A DNA stretch of 64,000 nt from JABDIP01 sp965250245. GTDB lineage: Bacteria > Pseudomonadota > Alphaproteobacteria > DSM-16000 > Inquilinaceae. This document shows, in pieces, positions 26,038-37,604 of this stretch. The position numbers and the translations under genes were made by a program. Location: the NCBI GenBank assembly GCA_965250245.1, contig OZ252296.1, positions 2,356,001 through 2,420,000 of the forward strand, in the 5' to 3' direction. The notes below the pieces were generated by a model. That model saw nothing but the letters and a program-made list of their open reading frames with translations. It ran no database searches and was not told where the DNA came from. Position 1 is the stretch's first letter, and every line of letters begins with the position of its first letter.

Positions 26038-26973
26038 TCAGCTCCCCCGATAGGTGCTGTAGCTCCACGGGCTGACCAGTAGGGGCACGTGGTAGTGGGC
26101 GCCCGGGTCGGCGATGGCGAAGCGGATGGGGATTTCGTCCAGGAAGACCGGCTCGGGCAGCAGCAGGCCGCGTTCGCGGAAATAGGCGCCGACCTCGAAC
26201 AGCAGCTCGTACTGGCCGGCGGTGAGCGCCTCGCCCTCCAGCAGCGGGTCGTCGCAGCGGCCGTCGGAGTTGGTGATCACCGTCTTCAGCGGGTGCTGCT
26301 TGAGGCCGGCCTCGATGCGGATCAGGTGGATCTTCAGCCCCGCCGCCGGAACCCCGTGGGCGGTGTCGAGAACATGGGTGGTCAGGCGCCCCATGGCGGC
26401 TCCCTCTCTGGGCTTCTCGGCGGCCGGCGCCGGCTCGCCGGGCAGGCCGTCATCGTGGACCAGCGCGCCCAGCCGGATGCGGGCGATGCGGGCGATCTGT
26501 TCCAGCGCCGTCTGGCGCTCGGTGTCCTCGTCATGCGCGATGCGGCGCTCGAAGGCGGTCAGGATGGCGGTCTTGTCCAGGCCCTTCACGGCGATGATGA
26601 AGGGAAACCCGAACTTATCCCGATAGGCGCGGTTCAGGCGGTCGAAGCGCTCGTACTCCTCGTCGGTGAGCTGGTCGAGCCCGGCCGAGGCCTGCTCTCC
26701 GGTCGAGGCCTGCGTCAGGTCTCCGGCCCGGGCCGCCTTGCCGGCCAGGTCGGGATGGGCCCGGATCAGCGTGTCCTGCGCCTCCGGCCCGGCCGCCCGC
26801 ACCGCCGCCGCCATCACGTCGTGCAGCACGCCGACGCTGGAGAAGGGGCGGCCGACGGCGGCCCGGCGGGCGACCCAGGGCGAGTGCTCGAACACCTCGC
26901 CGAGATGCGCGACGAAGTCGGCCGCCGGCATGGCGTTCAGCTCCGACAGAGCAAGCGATCTCTGCGCCGTCAC
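26038..26973 (-). CDS. Fused OHCU decarboxylase / 5-hydroxyisourate hydrolase
   Basis: 311 residues from a GTG at 26973 preceded by AGGAGG; the longer frame upstream would translate repeat DNA. Residues 1 to about 175 are OHCU decarboxylase (LIRAHPDLAGKAA, FGFPFIIAVKG). After a Pro/Ala linker, about 197-311 are hydroxyisourate hydrolase (LTTHVLDTAHGVPAAGL, HYHVPLLVSPWSYSTYRGS in parts; the C-terminal YRGS is diagnostic). Together they turn 5-hydroxyisourate into S-allantoin, so the fusion works as an allantoin synthase. It is divergent from xdhA across a nested palindromic repeat. Confidence 0.93.
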   Translation of the reverse strand: MTAQRSLALSELNAMPAADFVAHLGEVFEHSPWVARRAAVGRPFSSVGVLHDVMAAAVRAAGPEAQDTLIRAHPDLAGKAARAGDLTQASTGEQASAGLDQLTDEEYERFDRLNRAYRDKFGFPFIIAVKGLDKTAILTAFERRIAHDEDTERQTALEQIARIARIRLGALVHDDGLPGEPAPAAEKPREGAAMGRLTTHVLDTAHGVPAAGLKIHLIRIEAGLKQHPLKTVITNSDGRCDDPLLEGEALTAGQYELLFEVGAYFRERGLLLPEPVFLDEIPIRFAIADPGAHYHVPLLVSPWSYSTYRGS

Positions 26974-27058
26974 GGCGGATTGGCCTCCTGGCAAGTCGAG
27001 CCGCGCATGACAGCAGGAAGGGCAAAGGCTGGCAAGGTGGGTTGAAGACCAACAGGAG

Positions 27059-27231
27059 TTCACCACAGAGACACAGAGGCACAGAGAACCAACCAATCCA
27101 ACGAGCCGTCATTCCCGCGAAGGCGGGAATCTCGATGGATCATGCGCAGGCGTCTCGAGATTCCCGCCTTCGCGGGAATGACGCATTTGTTGGTCATTTG
27201 GTTCTCTGTGTCTCTGTGCCTCTGTGGTGAA
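27059..27231. repeat. Nested composite palindrome (CACAGAG arms around an ATTCCCGCGAA palindrome, copy 2)
   Basis: Outer arms 27059-27092 and 27198-27231 (TTCACCACAGAG start) are inverted copies with 32 of 34 positions matching, themselves built of CACAGAG-like units. Inside them the arms 27108-27135 and 27155-27182 (GTCATTCCCGCGAAGGCGGG start) are perfect inverted copies over 28 bases. The inner element is the family seen at 9284. It separates the divergent OHCU/HIUase and xdhA genes. Confidence 0.88.
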
Positions 27232-27321
27232 TACCGTTGGTTTGCCTCCGATGGTCGATTGTCTGCGGCGCATTGCGGCGGCTTGGCCGTTGGCGGATAC
27301 TCGAATCGATTGAAAACAGGG

Positions 27322-28780
<1,459 letters not shown>

Positions 28781-28788
<8 letters not shown>

Positions 28789-31111
28789 CGACGCCCGCAC
28801 GCCGCGCCAGCCCCAGGCGATCCAGGGCGGCGTCAAGACGGCGCTGGCCCATGACAGCGCCCACAAGCATGTGTCCGGCGAGGCGGTCTATATCGACGAC
28901 ATCCCGGAGCTGCCCGGCACGCTGATGGCCCATGTGCTGATGGCGGACCGTCCGCATGCCCGGATCCGTGGGATCGACACGACCAAGGCCGAGGCCGCGC
29001 CCGGCGTGCACGCGGTGCTGACCGCCGCCGACGTGCCGGGCGAGGTCGATATCGGCCCGGTGTTCCCGGGCGACCCGGTGCTGGCCGACGGGCTGGTGGA
29101 ATATGCCGGCCAGGCGGTCGCGGCCGTCGCCGCCGACACCATCGCCCAGGCCCGGGCCGCCGCGGCGCTGATCGAGGTCACGTATGAGGATCTGCCGGCG
29201 GTGATCTCGGTGCGCGAGGCCTGGGAGCAGGGGCTGTTCGTCTCGCCGCCGCTGACCTTCCGCATCGGCGACAGCGCCGCGGAGCTGGCGAAGGCGCCGC
29301 ACCGTCTGAAGGGCGAGCTGGAGATCGGCGGCCAGGACCATTTCTACCTGGAGGGCCAGGTCGCCTATGCCCTGCCGCAGGAGGACGGCGACCTTCTGGT
29401 GCATTCCTCCACCCAGCATCCCTCCGAGGTGCAGCACCTGATCGCCAAGGTGCTGGGCCGCCCCGACCATGCGGTGACGGTGGAGGTGCGGCGCATGGGC
29501 GGCGGCTTCGGCGGCAAGGAGACCCAGCCGGCGCTGATCGCCTGCATCGCCTCGCTGCTGGCCGACCGCACCCGTCGCCCGGTCAAGCTGCGCCTGGACC
29601 GCGACGACGACATGATCATGACCGGCAAGCGGCATGATTTCCTGGCCCGCTACGCGGTCGGCTTCGACGCGGATGGCCGGATCCTGGCGCTGGAGATGGA
29701 GCTGGCCGGCCGTTGCGGCATGTCGCCGGACCTGTCCAACGCCATCGTCGACCGGGCCATGTTCCACGCCGACAACGCGTATTACCTGCCGGCCGCCACC
29801 ATCACCGGCCATCGCTGCAAGACCCACACCGTCAGCAACACCGCCTTCCGTGGCTTCGGCGGGCCGCAGGGCATGGTGGCGATCGAATACGTGGTGGACG
29901 AGATCGCCCGGTCCCTGGGCCGGGACCCGCTGGAGGTGCGCAAGACCAACCTCTACGGCAAGCGCGCCCGCAACACGACGCCCTACCACCAGAAGATCAC
30001 CGACAACATCCTGCCCGAGCTGATCCCGGCGCTGGAACGCTCCAGCGGCTATGCCGAGCGGCGGCGGCAGGTCGACGCCTTCAACGCGGAACAGGCGCGC
30101 TTCAAGAAGGGGCTGGCCCTGACGCCGGTCAAGTTCGGCATCTCCTTCACCGTCACCCATCTCAACCAGGCCGGCGCGCTGGTGCATGTCTACCAGGACG
30201 GCAGCGTGCACCTGAACCACGGCGGCACAGAGATGGGGCAGGGGCTCTACACCAAGGTGGCCCAGATCGTCGCCGAGGAATTCCAGATCGATGCCGGGCG
30301 GGTGAAGATCACCGCGACGACGACGGGCAAGGTCCCGAACACCTCGCCCACGGCCGCCTCATCCGGCACCGATCTGAACGGCCAGGCGGCGAAGGCCGCT
30401 GCCCGCACCATCAAGGAGCGAATGGCGAAAGCCTTTGCAGACCACTTCAGGATGAACCGACAGGACGTTGTCTTTGAAATCAATACCGTCCGAGGCGGCG
30501 GGCATGAGCTGAGCTTCCGCCAGCTCGCCAAGCTGTCCTATATGAACCGGGTCTCGCTCTCCTCGACCGGTTTCTACAAGACCCCGAAGATCTCCTGGGA
30601 CCGCGAGGCCGGGCGCGGCCGGCCGTTCTACTACTACGCCTATGGTGCCGCGGTCAGCGAGGTGATGATCGACACCCTGACCGGCGAGCACCGGCTGACC
30701 CAGGTCGACATCCTCCACGACTGCGGCGACAGCATCAATCCGGCGATCGATCTGGGCCAGGTCGAGGGCGGCTACGTCCAGGGCTTCGGCTGGCTGACCT
30801 CCGAGGAACTGTGGTGGGACGATCAGGGCCACCTGCGCACCCATGCCCCCTCCACCTACAAGATCCCCACGGCGGGCGACATCCCGACCTCTTTCCGCGT
30901 CACCCTGATGCACGGCAACCCCAACCGCGAGGACGTCATCCACCGCTCCAAGGCCGTCGGCGAGCCGCCCTTCATGCTCGCCATCTCCGCCTTCCTGGCC
31001 CTCAAGGACGCCGTCGCCGCCACCGCCGGCCCCGGCGCCATGCCCCACCTTGATGCCCCGGCGACGCCCGAGCGCGTGCTGATGGCGATTCAGTCCCTGG
31101 CCAGGGCTTAA
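28781..31111 (+). CDS. xdhB: Xanthine dehydrogenase molybdenum-binding subunit
   Basis: 776 residues. Cofactor-site motifs: GGQDHFYLEGQ, RRMGGGFGGKETQ, TAFRGFGGPQGM with the substrate Arg, GGTEMGQGLYTK, and SSGTDLNGQAA near the Mo site; the catalytic Glu is in the KAVGEPPFML block near the C terminus. It oxidises purine at the Mo centre. Overlap with xdhA shows a single operon. The insertion chaperone XdhC is not adjacent but lies at 44308. Confidence 0.95.
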
Positions 31112-31118
31112 GCGCATC

Positions 31119-32546
31119 ATGAAGTCCGCCGCCGCAGCACCTCTGCTGGCCGTGCTCGCGATGCTGGCCGGACTGATGGCGCCCGCTGCCGCCCAGGTCT
31201 CGTCGAGCTTTGACGAGGCCGTCAGCACCGGTGGTGAGCACTACGATGCCGGTGATTACCGAAGCGCGGTCCCGCACTGGGAGCGGGCCCTTGAGATTGC
31301 CGAACGGCAATTCGGCACGGCCCATCCGATCACGGCGGGCCATCTCAGGGACCTGGGCGGTCTCTACCTTAGGCTTGGAAGGCACGAGGAAGCACGGCTG
31401 CGTATTCAACGATCGCTGGTCATCATGCGGAAGATCTACGGGGATGATCGACCGGAATTGGCTGACGCCTTGAGACTGCTCGGCCTGGCGGAGTCGCGGC
31501 TCGGTAACCCCGTTGCGGCGGAGGAGGCTTTCCGGGAGGGACTGGCGATCGCGGAGCGGCGGCTCGGCCCGCAACACTGGCTGACGGCCGATCTGCTGGT
31601 CAGGATTGGGAGTCATCTGCGCGACCGCGGCCGGCTGGACGAAGCCGAGCCCTTTATCCACCGGGCACTCGAGGTCTTGCCGGAGGATGATCCCAGTCGG
31701 CCAACCCTGTCCTTCGCTCTCGCCACCCTGCTGCTCGAACGCGCCGACTTCATCAAGGCCGAGATGCTCCTTCGCGACGTCATCGCGGCGCAGCAGCGAT
31801 CGGGACGACAAAACCCCGACTACATGTCCTCGGCCATGAACTACCTGGGCAGGGCGGTGGCAGGGCAAGGGCGCCAGGAAGAAGCCGAGGCGGTGTTTCT
31901 GGATGCCACGGCGATTGTCGAGAAGTCGCTTGGACCGGACCACCTCCGCATTGCGCTGATTGGCATCTACCTTGCCGATGTCTACCGCAAGCAGGAGCGA
32001 TACGCCGATGCGAGGACGCTTCTTGAGCGCGGGCGCACGCTGGTCGAGGCCAGCTACGGCGAAAACCACACCTATCTTCCGGCGATCTTGAGCGGCCTTG
32101 CGGAAGTCAGGATCGACCTTGGCGAATTCTCTGATGCCGAGCGGCTCCAACGTCGTGGCCTGGCAATTTCCGAAGCTGAGATCGGACCCGACCATCCGCG
32201 GACCGCGACGTGCCTCAGCAACCTGTCGGTGGCCTTGATGGAGCTTGGCCAGGCCGAAGAGGCCGAGCCACTGCAACGCCGCGCGCTGTCGATCCGGGAA
32301 ACTGCCTTCGGACCGGACCACCCCGTCGTCGCGGACAGCCTGGGCAATCTTGGCGAAATCCTTCGTCGCCAAGGTCGGCTGGCGGACGCCGAGGAGCCGC
32401 TCCGGCGAGCCATGGACATCCGAAGAGAGGTCTTTCCTGAACGGCATCCGTTGGTCCTGGAGGCAGCAGAGCGGCTGGCGGGTCTCCTCGATCAACAAGG
32501 CCAATCGGCCGAAGCCGCGACGCTGCGCAGCCAATTCGCGCAATGA
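31119..32546 (+). CDS. Exported TPR-repeat protein (paralogue 1)
   Basis: 475 residues. A signal peptide (1 to about 25, AAAQV cleavage) is followed by about nine kinesin-light-chain-type TPR repeats of 42 residues, with the recurrent pattern AL-I-E-(FGP)-HP---------LA-L----GR--EAE. It binds protein or peptide partners, probably in the periplasm. The gene begins 7 bases after xdhB and may be read with it, but nothing links it to purine metabolism. It resembles the TPR protein at 38476 in length, leader and repeat type. Confidence 0.85.
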   Translation: MKSAAAAPLLAVLAMLAGLMAPAAAQVSSSFDEAVSTGGEHYDAGDYRSAVPHWERALEIAERQFGTAHPITAGHLRDLGGLYLRLGRHEEARLRIQRSLVIMRKIYGDDRPELADALRLLGLAESRLGNPVAAEEAFREGLAIAERRLGPQHWLTADLLVRIGSHLRDRGRLDEAEPFIHRALEVLPEDDPSRPTLSFALATLLLERADFIKAEMLLRDVIAAQQRSGRQNPDYMSSAMNYLGRAVAGQGRQEEAEAVFLDATAIVEKSLGPDHLRIALIGIYLADVYRKQERYADARTLLERGRTLVEASYGENHTYLPAILSGLAEVRIDLGEFSDAERLQRRGLAISEAEIGPDHPRTATCLSNLSVALMELGQAEEAEPLQRRALSIRETAFGPDHPVVADSLGNLGEILRRQGRLADAEEPLRRAMDIRREVFPERHPLVLEAAERLAGLLDQQGQSAEAATLRSQFAQ

Positions 32547-32594
32547 TGGCCGCCGCGGCAGCGAGGCGAACGGCTGACTAGAGCGGGCAGTACC

Positions 32595-33578
32595 ATGCGC
32601 TTCATCATCTACGGCGCCGGCGGCGTCGGCGGCGTCGTCGGAGGCGAGCTGCACAAGGCCGGGGTCGATGTGGTCCTGATCGCACGCGGCACGCATCTCG
32701 AGGCACTTCAGTCGGATGGGCTGCGCTACGAGACGCCGTCGGAGGATGTGACGCTTGCCATCGACGCGGTAGGGCATCCCTCGGAGATCGCGCCGCGGGG
32801 TGATGACGTCGTTTTGCTGACCATGAAGACGCAGCATACCGAGGCGGCCTTGGCCGAACTGCTGGCGCTGCGGGGTCCCGACATCCCGGTCGTCTGTTGC
32901 CAGAACGGGGTGGCGAATGAGCGGTTCGCGGCGCGGGATTTCCGGCATGTCTACGGCATGTGCGTGTACCTGCCGGCACAGTTCACCGAGCCGGGGCGGG
33001 TGCAATGCCATGGCCAGCCCATGCGCGGCATCCTCGATCTGGGGCTCTATCCGCGCGGGACCGATGAGCGCGCTGCGGAAATCGGCCGGCATCTGGAGCG
33101 GGGCGCGATCAGCGCCCAGCCGGTGCCGGAGGTGATGCGGCTCAAATACGCCAAGCTGCTGAGCAATCTGGGCAATGCGCTGGGTGCCGTGACGCCGCGC
33201 GGCGGGGCGGTGGATGATGTGCTGGCCATGTTGCGGGACGAGGGGCGCGCCTGCCTGCGCGCGGCGGGCATCGGTTGGGCCGCCGATGAGGAGGTGCGGG
33301 CGCGACGGCAGGGCGTCGTCGAGCATGGTGAGATCGGCGGCGTCAAACGGGTCGGCGGATCGTCGATCCAGAGCCTGCTGCGCGGCACCGGCGACATCGA
33401 GACCGACTACCTGAACGGCGAGATCGTGGAACTCGGCCGGCGGCACGGCGTGCCCACGCCCGCCAACGCGGTCGTCCGGCATCTAGCCAACGAACTGGCG
33501 CGGCGTCGCGCACCGCCGGGAAGCATCCAAGTCGAGGAGGTGGTGCGGCAGATCGCCGACGCGGAAAGCCGGTCATAG
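32595..33578 (+). CDS. Ketopantoate reductase family dehydrogenase (PanE/ApbA-like)
   Basis: 327 residues. Rossmann start IIYGAGGVGGVVGGEL binds NADP(H); LLTMKTQHTEAAL and CCQNGVANE match the family's nicotinamide loop; the helical C-terminal domain has KYAKLLSNLGNAL with the catalytic Lys, and NGEIVELGRRHGVPTPANAV. True PanE makes pantoate, but many homologues act on other 2-keto acids, and this one is longer than typical PanE (about 300). It is not next to other pantothenate genes. Confidence 0.85.
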   Translation: MRFIIYGAGGVGGVVGGELHKAGVDVVLIARGTHLEALQSDGLRYETPSEDVTLAIDAVGHPSEIAPRGDDVVLLTMKTQHTEAALAELLALRGPDIPVVCCQNGVANERFAARDFRHVYGMCVYLPAQFTEPGRVQCHGQPMRGILDLGLYPRGTDERAAEIGRHLERGAISAQPVPEVMRLKYAKLLSNLGNALGAVTPRGGAVDDVLAMLRDEGRACLRAAGIGWAADEEVRARRQGVVEHGEIGGVKRVGGSSIQSLLRGTGDIETDYLNGEIVELGRRHGVPTPANAVVRHLANELARRRAPPGSIQVEEVVRQIADAESRS

Positions 33579-33692
33579 CGCGCGGCGCCGGACCCTGCCC
33601 GATTTGGGCATTCGTCCCGGCAACGCGTTGCCAATGCGGGTACAGTGGCTGTGCGACGGTGCGCCGATCGCGGCGAATGGGGGAGAGAGGCC

Positions 33693-34109
33693 ATGGGACA
33701 AGCCGAGACCACGATGGTACGGGACGCCATCCACAATCCCGCCGAGCCCCGGCATTTCATGCGCGTCAAGCCGGTGGAGCGGCGGGTGACGGTCTGGCGC
33801 GACGGCGAGTTGCTGGCCGAGACCACCGAGGCGGTGCGGGTCTTGGAGGTGGGCAAGGACCTCTACGATCCGGTGCTGTACCTGCCGCCGGATGCCATAT
33901 CGCCCCGGCTGCGTGGCAGCGACGCCCCGTCGAGCCATTGCCCGCTCAAGGGCGACGCGGTCTATTTCGACCTGGTCGACGAGGCCGGGGCGGTGGCCGT
34001 GCCGAAGATCGCCTGGTGCTATCCCGAGCCGTTCGACTTCTCCTCCGCGATCGCCGGACGCGTCGCGTTCTACGCCAAGCTGGTCACGGTGGAGGAGGCG
34101 CCGCTCTGA
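33693..34109 (+). CDS. DUF427 protein
   Basis: 138 residues from the ATG at 33693, preceded by GAGAGG. Family features are RVTVWRDGELLAETTEAVRVLE, in parts VWRDGELLAETTEA, then PDAISPRLRGSD, SHCPLKGDAVYFDL and the end GRVAFYAKLV. DUF427 is a small beta fold of unknown function whose members often occur in Actinobacteria and Proteobacteria as single genes. No functional hint from neighbours. Confidence 0.87.
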   Translation: MGQAETTMVRDAIHNPAEPRHFMRVKPVERRVTVWRDGELLAETTEAVRVLEVGKDLYDPVLYLPPDAISPRLRGSDAPSSHCPLKGDAVYFDLVDEAGAVAVPKIAWCYPEPFDFSSAIAGRVAFYAKLVTVEEAPL

Positions 34110-34213
34110 GAGGCCCGCTCCGGACTTAACGGATTTGTTAGTGGGGCGCCGGATACTCCGGCTTCGCATGCCGCTACCGGCAGCCCCATTGCAGGCCAGG
34201 ACCGTCCCGGACC

Positions 34214-35047
34214 ATGGAGCGTTTCTTCGTCAGCGGCTTCAACAAGTCCGGCACCACATTCCTGCAGATGCTGCTGGACGCCCATCCGGCGATCAACTGT
34301 CCCAGCGAGCATCATTTCACGACCCTGATCCAGGATCTGTCCGCCCTGGCGCACCGCTACGAGACGGTGGTCCGCGCCTTCGACGAGCGCACCGCGAACC
34401 AGGGCATCCGCTTCAACAAGGGCGTCTTCACCGGCGAGCTGGTCCGGCAGAGCCTGCTCAGCCTGATGTCCTTCGGCGCCACGCCGCGGACCACCCACAC
34501 CGGCCTGAACGACAACTCGATCCTGCAGAGCGGGCCGTTCTTCGCCGCCCTGCTGCCGGAGGCCAGGTTCGTCTTCATCGTCCGCGACCCGCGCGATGTC
34601 GGGATCTCGCTGTGGCATCACCGCATGCGCACCGAGCCGGACTTCGCGAAGAGCAATCCGCCGATGGACCGGGTCGCCACCGCCGTGGGCGAGGCCTGGG
34701 GCAAGCACGTCACCGCGCTGGACGCCTTCGTGGCGGAGCGGCCGGACCGCGCCATCGTGCTCCGCTACGAGGATCTGATCGGCGACGGCCGCGACACCGC
34801 CCTAACAGCGGCCCTCGACCTTCTCGGCGTTCGATACGGACCGGACGACCTGGCGGCCATGTGGCAGGCGACGGATTTCGACCGGCTCAAGACCAAGGAG
34901 GCCGCCCGCAACGGCGCCGGTGCCGGCTTCTTCCGGTCGGGCAAGCGAGAGGGCTGGCGGGAGACGCTGGATGACACGGTCCAGGCCACGATCGCCGGCA
35001 TGATCACGCCGCAACTCCAACGTTTCGGCTACGCGTCCGGCCCCTGA
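34214..35047 (+). CDS. Sulfotransferase
   Basis: 277 residues. The 5'-phosphosulfate loop is GFNKSGTTFLQ at residues 8-18, and the 3'-phosphate site is FIVRDPRDVGISLWHH, with Arg and Ser for the PAPS 3'-phosphate; RYEDLIGD is the usual third block. It moves sulfate from PAPS to a hydroxyl or amine. The substrate is unknown. It converges with a TPR/glycosyltransferase-like gene (25 bases between stops), so both may decorate surface glycans. Confidence 0.88.
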   Translation: MERFFVSGFNKSGTTFLQMLLDAHPAINCPSEHHFTTLIQDLSALAHRYETVVRAFDERTANQGIRFNKGVFTGELVRQSLLSLMSFGATPRTTHTGLNDNSILQSGPFFAALLPEARFVFIVRDPRDVGISLWHHRMRTEPDFAKSNPPMDRVATAVGEAWGKHVTALDAFVAERPDRAIVLRYEDLIGDGRDTALTAALDLLGVRYGPDDLAAMWQATDFDRLKTKEAARNGAGAGFFRSGKREGWRETLDDTVQATIAGMITPQLQRFGYASGP

Positions 35048-35072
35048 CCGGCCCACCCGCGACTGGCCACGG

Positions 35073-37046
35073 CTAGGTGCCCAGCCGCCGCCCTGACTGC
35101 AGGAATTCCAGCGCCCGACGCCGCGATTGCAGCGGGAAGCGCTCGATGATCGCGCGGATCGCCGGATCCGCTTCCGAGTCGGGGTCGGCCGGCCCATCGG
35201 GCAGCCGCAGCGCCGTGACGTCGGATGGACGGCCCAGAGCGGCCAGGAAATGCGCCGCCCCGTCGGGCTTGCACAGCGCATCGAACCCGATCCAGTGCAC
35301 CCGGATGGTCGGGTGTTTCTGCAGCATATGGAAATAGTAGGACGCCCGGGCCGCCAGCTCGGTCGCGTACCAATGGCAGAGCCCGAGCCGGCCCTCCTTC
35401 ATATACGGGGTGGAGTCGACGATGTTCCCTGCCAGGGCGGGGTCGAGGGCCAGCGGCCCCGGCCGGTCGGTATCGCCCATCAACTCCTGAAGGATGCGGT
35501 GTTCCGGGCGGCGGACGATCACCAGGTCGGTCCGGAGATCGCCGCCCGGGATGTCGAGGCTCTCGATCAGGCCGGCGAGCGGCAGGATGTGGGCGGTCTC
35601 GACATAGGTCGCGGTGGGTCCGTAGAGGTCGAAGGCGAATTTCCGGCGCCAGAATCCGCGGATCTCGCGCATGCGGCCGCCACGGTTGAACCGCGCGACG
35701 TCCGAGGACTCGGGCGTTCGCGTCCCCAGATCGCCGGGCGCGTCGCGGCGATCGTGGACCTCGGCATGCGGCAGGTTCGCGGCCAGGAACGCAGCCATCG
35801 CGCCGGCCTCGCAGGGCGTGCTGGTCAACGCGAAGATGAACTGGCTGCGCCGGCGAATGGCCTTCGCGCCACCAGTATTGTCGGCCACCGGGCCGATCGC
35901 GGCGGGCTTCCAGGCCACCATGTCCTGGCCGACATGGCGGTCGGGCGCCAGGGTCGCGCCGTCGGGAAACGGCTCGGCGCCGAGCACGCGGAAGGTGCTG
36001 TCATGGCTGCAGACGCTGGTGCGCACCGTCGGCCACACCACCTCCCGCAGGAAGCGCTGGTCGCAATTGGCGGTCTTCGACGCGTCCTCCAGATAGGGAT
36101 CGTAGAGCGGCTTCAGCGCGGGCAGGGCGCCGCGCACGCCGCCCCACATACCGGCGAGCATCGGATCGGTGTGGGAGAAATAGTCCCGCATGACGTGGAA
36201 ATGCCGGCCGCTGTCGATCCAGGCCTGGACCGCGCGCTGTTCACGCAGGTTGAGCAGGGAGTCGCAGTCGCGCACCAGATATCGGTCGACATCCGGATCA
36301 TTGGCGACATGGAAGCGCCAGAACAGCCCCTCGAACAGCCGCTGGGGCGCCGGCATCAGGACGATCTCGGCCCCGGCGGCTGACAGGCCGGCCCGGGTCT
36401 CCTCCGGGACGCTGGCGTCGCAGTAGAACCGGCAGCGCCAGCCCGGATAGAGATGCGGCGCCACCCGGGCATTCTCCAGCGCCGCCAGGCAATAGCGTTC
36501 CCGCGCGCCGAACAGGCTGAAGGCGATGATGTTGCGCTCGGGCGCATCGGCGCGGAACGGCGGCACCGGCACCGCCGCGAGGTCGACGTCCGGCGGCCGC
36601 CGCGCGGCCAGGGCGTCCTTCAGCACCAGGGCCTTCTCGCCGTGCTCCCGGCTGCGCTCCCGGTCGCCGAGCTCGCCGCGGACCCGGGCCAGGCAGTCAT
36701 GCAGGTTGGGATTGTCGGGATTGATCGCCAGACCGCGTTCCAGCCATTGGACCGCCTCGTGCCAGCGCAGCAGATGCGCCTCGCAGACCCCGATCGTGTC
36801 GATGAAATACGGCTCCTCGGGCCAGAGCGCGTGCGCCTCGAGCATGGTGTCGCGCACCGCCCGGTGATCGCCGGAGGCCCAGAGCATGGTGGCCAGGAAC
36901 AGGTAGTCGCCCGGATGGGCGTCGGCGCGGGTCGCCTCGATGAGGGAGCGCTGGATGCCGATCGCGGTCGCGATGTCGCCCCGGCAATAGTGCTCCCGGG
37001 CCTGGAGCCGGGTCGGCCCGGCCTCCGCCTGCGTCATCGGTTTCAT
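35073..37046 (-). CDS. TPR protein with glycosyltransferase-like middle domain
   Basis: 657 residues from the ATG at 37046 (a GTG 51 bases up and an ATG 9 bases down are alternatives; no clear Shine-Dalgarno). Residues 1 to about 140 form three TPR-like repeats (LERGLAINPDNPNLHDCLARV). The middle has a nucleotide-sugar-transferase look: a strand IIAFSLFG, GWRCRFYCDASVPEETR, and VRDCDSLLNLREQRAV with a DCDS acidic motif resembling DxD. The last 200 residues (LVIVRRPEHRILQEL, YYFHMLQKHPTIRVHWIGFD) are not assigned. Possibly a capsule or surface glycan enzyme; confidence in the domain call is moderate. Confidence 0.6.
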   Translation of the reverse strand: MKPMTQAEAGPTRLQAREHYCRGDIATAIGIQRSLIEATRADAHPGDYLFLATMLWASGDHRAVRDTMLEAHALWPEEPYFIDTIGVCEAHLLRWHEAVQWLERGLAINPDNPNLHDCLARVRGELGDRERSREHGEKALVLKDALAARRPPDVDLAAVPVPPFRADAPERNIIAFSLFGARERYCLAALENARVAPHLYPGWRCRFYCDASVPEETRAGLSAAGAEIVLMPAPQRLFEGLFWRFHVANDPDVDRYLVRDCDSLLNLREQRAVQAWIDSGRHFHVMRDYFSHTDPMLAGMWGGVRGALPALKPLYDPYLEDASKTANCDQRFLREVVWPTVRTSVCSHDSTFRVLGAEPFPDGATLAPDRHVGQDMVAWKPAAIGPVADNTGGAKAIRRRSQFIFALTSTPCEAGAMAAFLAANLPHAEVHDRRDAPGDLGTRTPESSDVARFNRGGRMREIRGFWRRKFAFDLYGPTATYVETAHILPLAGLIESLDIPGGDLRTDLVIVRRPEHRILQELMGDTDRPGPLALDPALAGNIVDSTPYMKEGRLGLCHWYATELAARASYYFHMLQKHPTIRVHWIGFDALCKPDGAAHFLAALGRPSDVTALRLPDGPADPDSEADPAIRAIIERFPLQSRRRALEFLQSGRRLGT

Positions 37047-37202
37047 CGGCCGCTCTGGGGGCGGCTGGTTTGGCCGCGGGCGCGTGGGGCTGGGCACCGG
37101 GGGTCCGTTCCTGGCGGGCGGACGGCGATCGTCCGTGGCGTGATCGGATGAGACCTCTAGGGCAGGCGGTCTGAAGAAACCGTGAAGGCCGGCCGCTGTC
37201 GG

Positions 37203-37604
37203 TCAGCGGTTCCGCCGGCGGGCGAAGCGGTAGCCGCCGGCCGCCGCTACGCCGGTCAGGACCGCGCCCCAGATCATGTCGACCAGCGTCAGGGTCGCCG
37301 GCCAGTCCGGCAGGGTGGCGAAGTTGGTCAGCTCATAGGCGCCATAGGCGGTCAGGCCGAGCAGGCCGCCATTGCGCGCCGCCACCTTCCAAGACGCCGC
37401 GGTGAGCGCCGGGACCACCGCGAAGAAGACGATGCTGCCGGCATAGCCGAGATAGAACAGCGCTGCCACGAACAGGTCCGGCTCCGGGCGCAGCCGCTCG
37501 CCGATCTGCCCCATGTAGAAATCCCGGGCCACGACGCCGAGCCAGACGGCGTCGATCGCCAGGAACACGATCAACGTGGCGGCATAGGCCTTGGCGTAAT
37601 TCAC
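37203..37604 (-). CDS. DUF2177 membrane protein
   Basis: 133 residues with four TM segments (about 7-25, 45-68, 80-95, 105-125). The start IDAVWLGVVARDFY and the middle GLTAYGAYELTNFATL are the conserved marks of DUF2177, a family of unknown function found next to photolyase or lipid genes in some bacteria. Here it stands alone, with 156 bases to the gene upstream of it. Confidence 0.87.
   Translation of the reverse strand: MNYAKAYAATLIVFLAIDAVWLGVVARDFYMGQIGERLRPEPDLFVAALFYLGYAGSIVFFAVVPALTAASWKVAARNGGLLGLTAYGAYELTNFATLPDWPATLTLVDMIWGAVLTGVAAAGGYRFARRRNR

Noticed and set aside
26974..27096. A longer N terminus for the OHCU decarboxylase fusion
   Set aside because: The extra codons translate the CACAGAG repeat; the GTG at 26973 has a strong AGGAGG.
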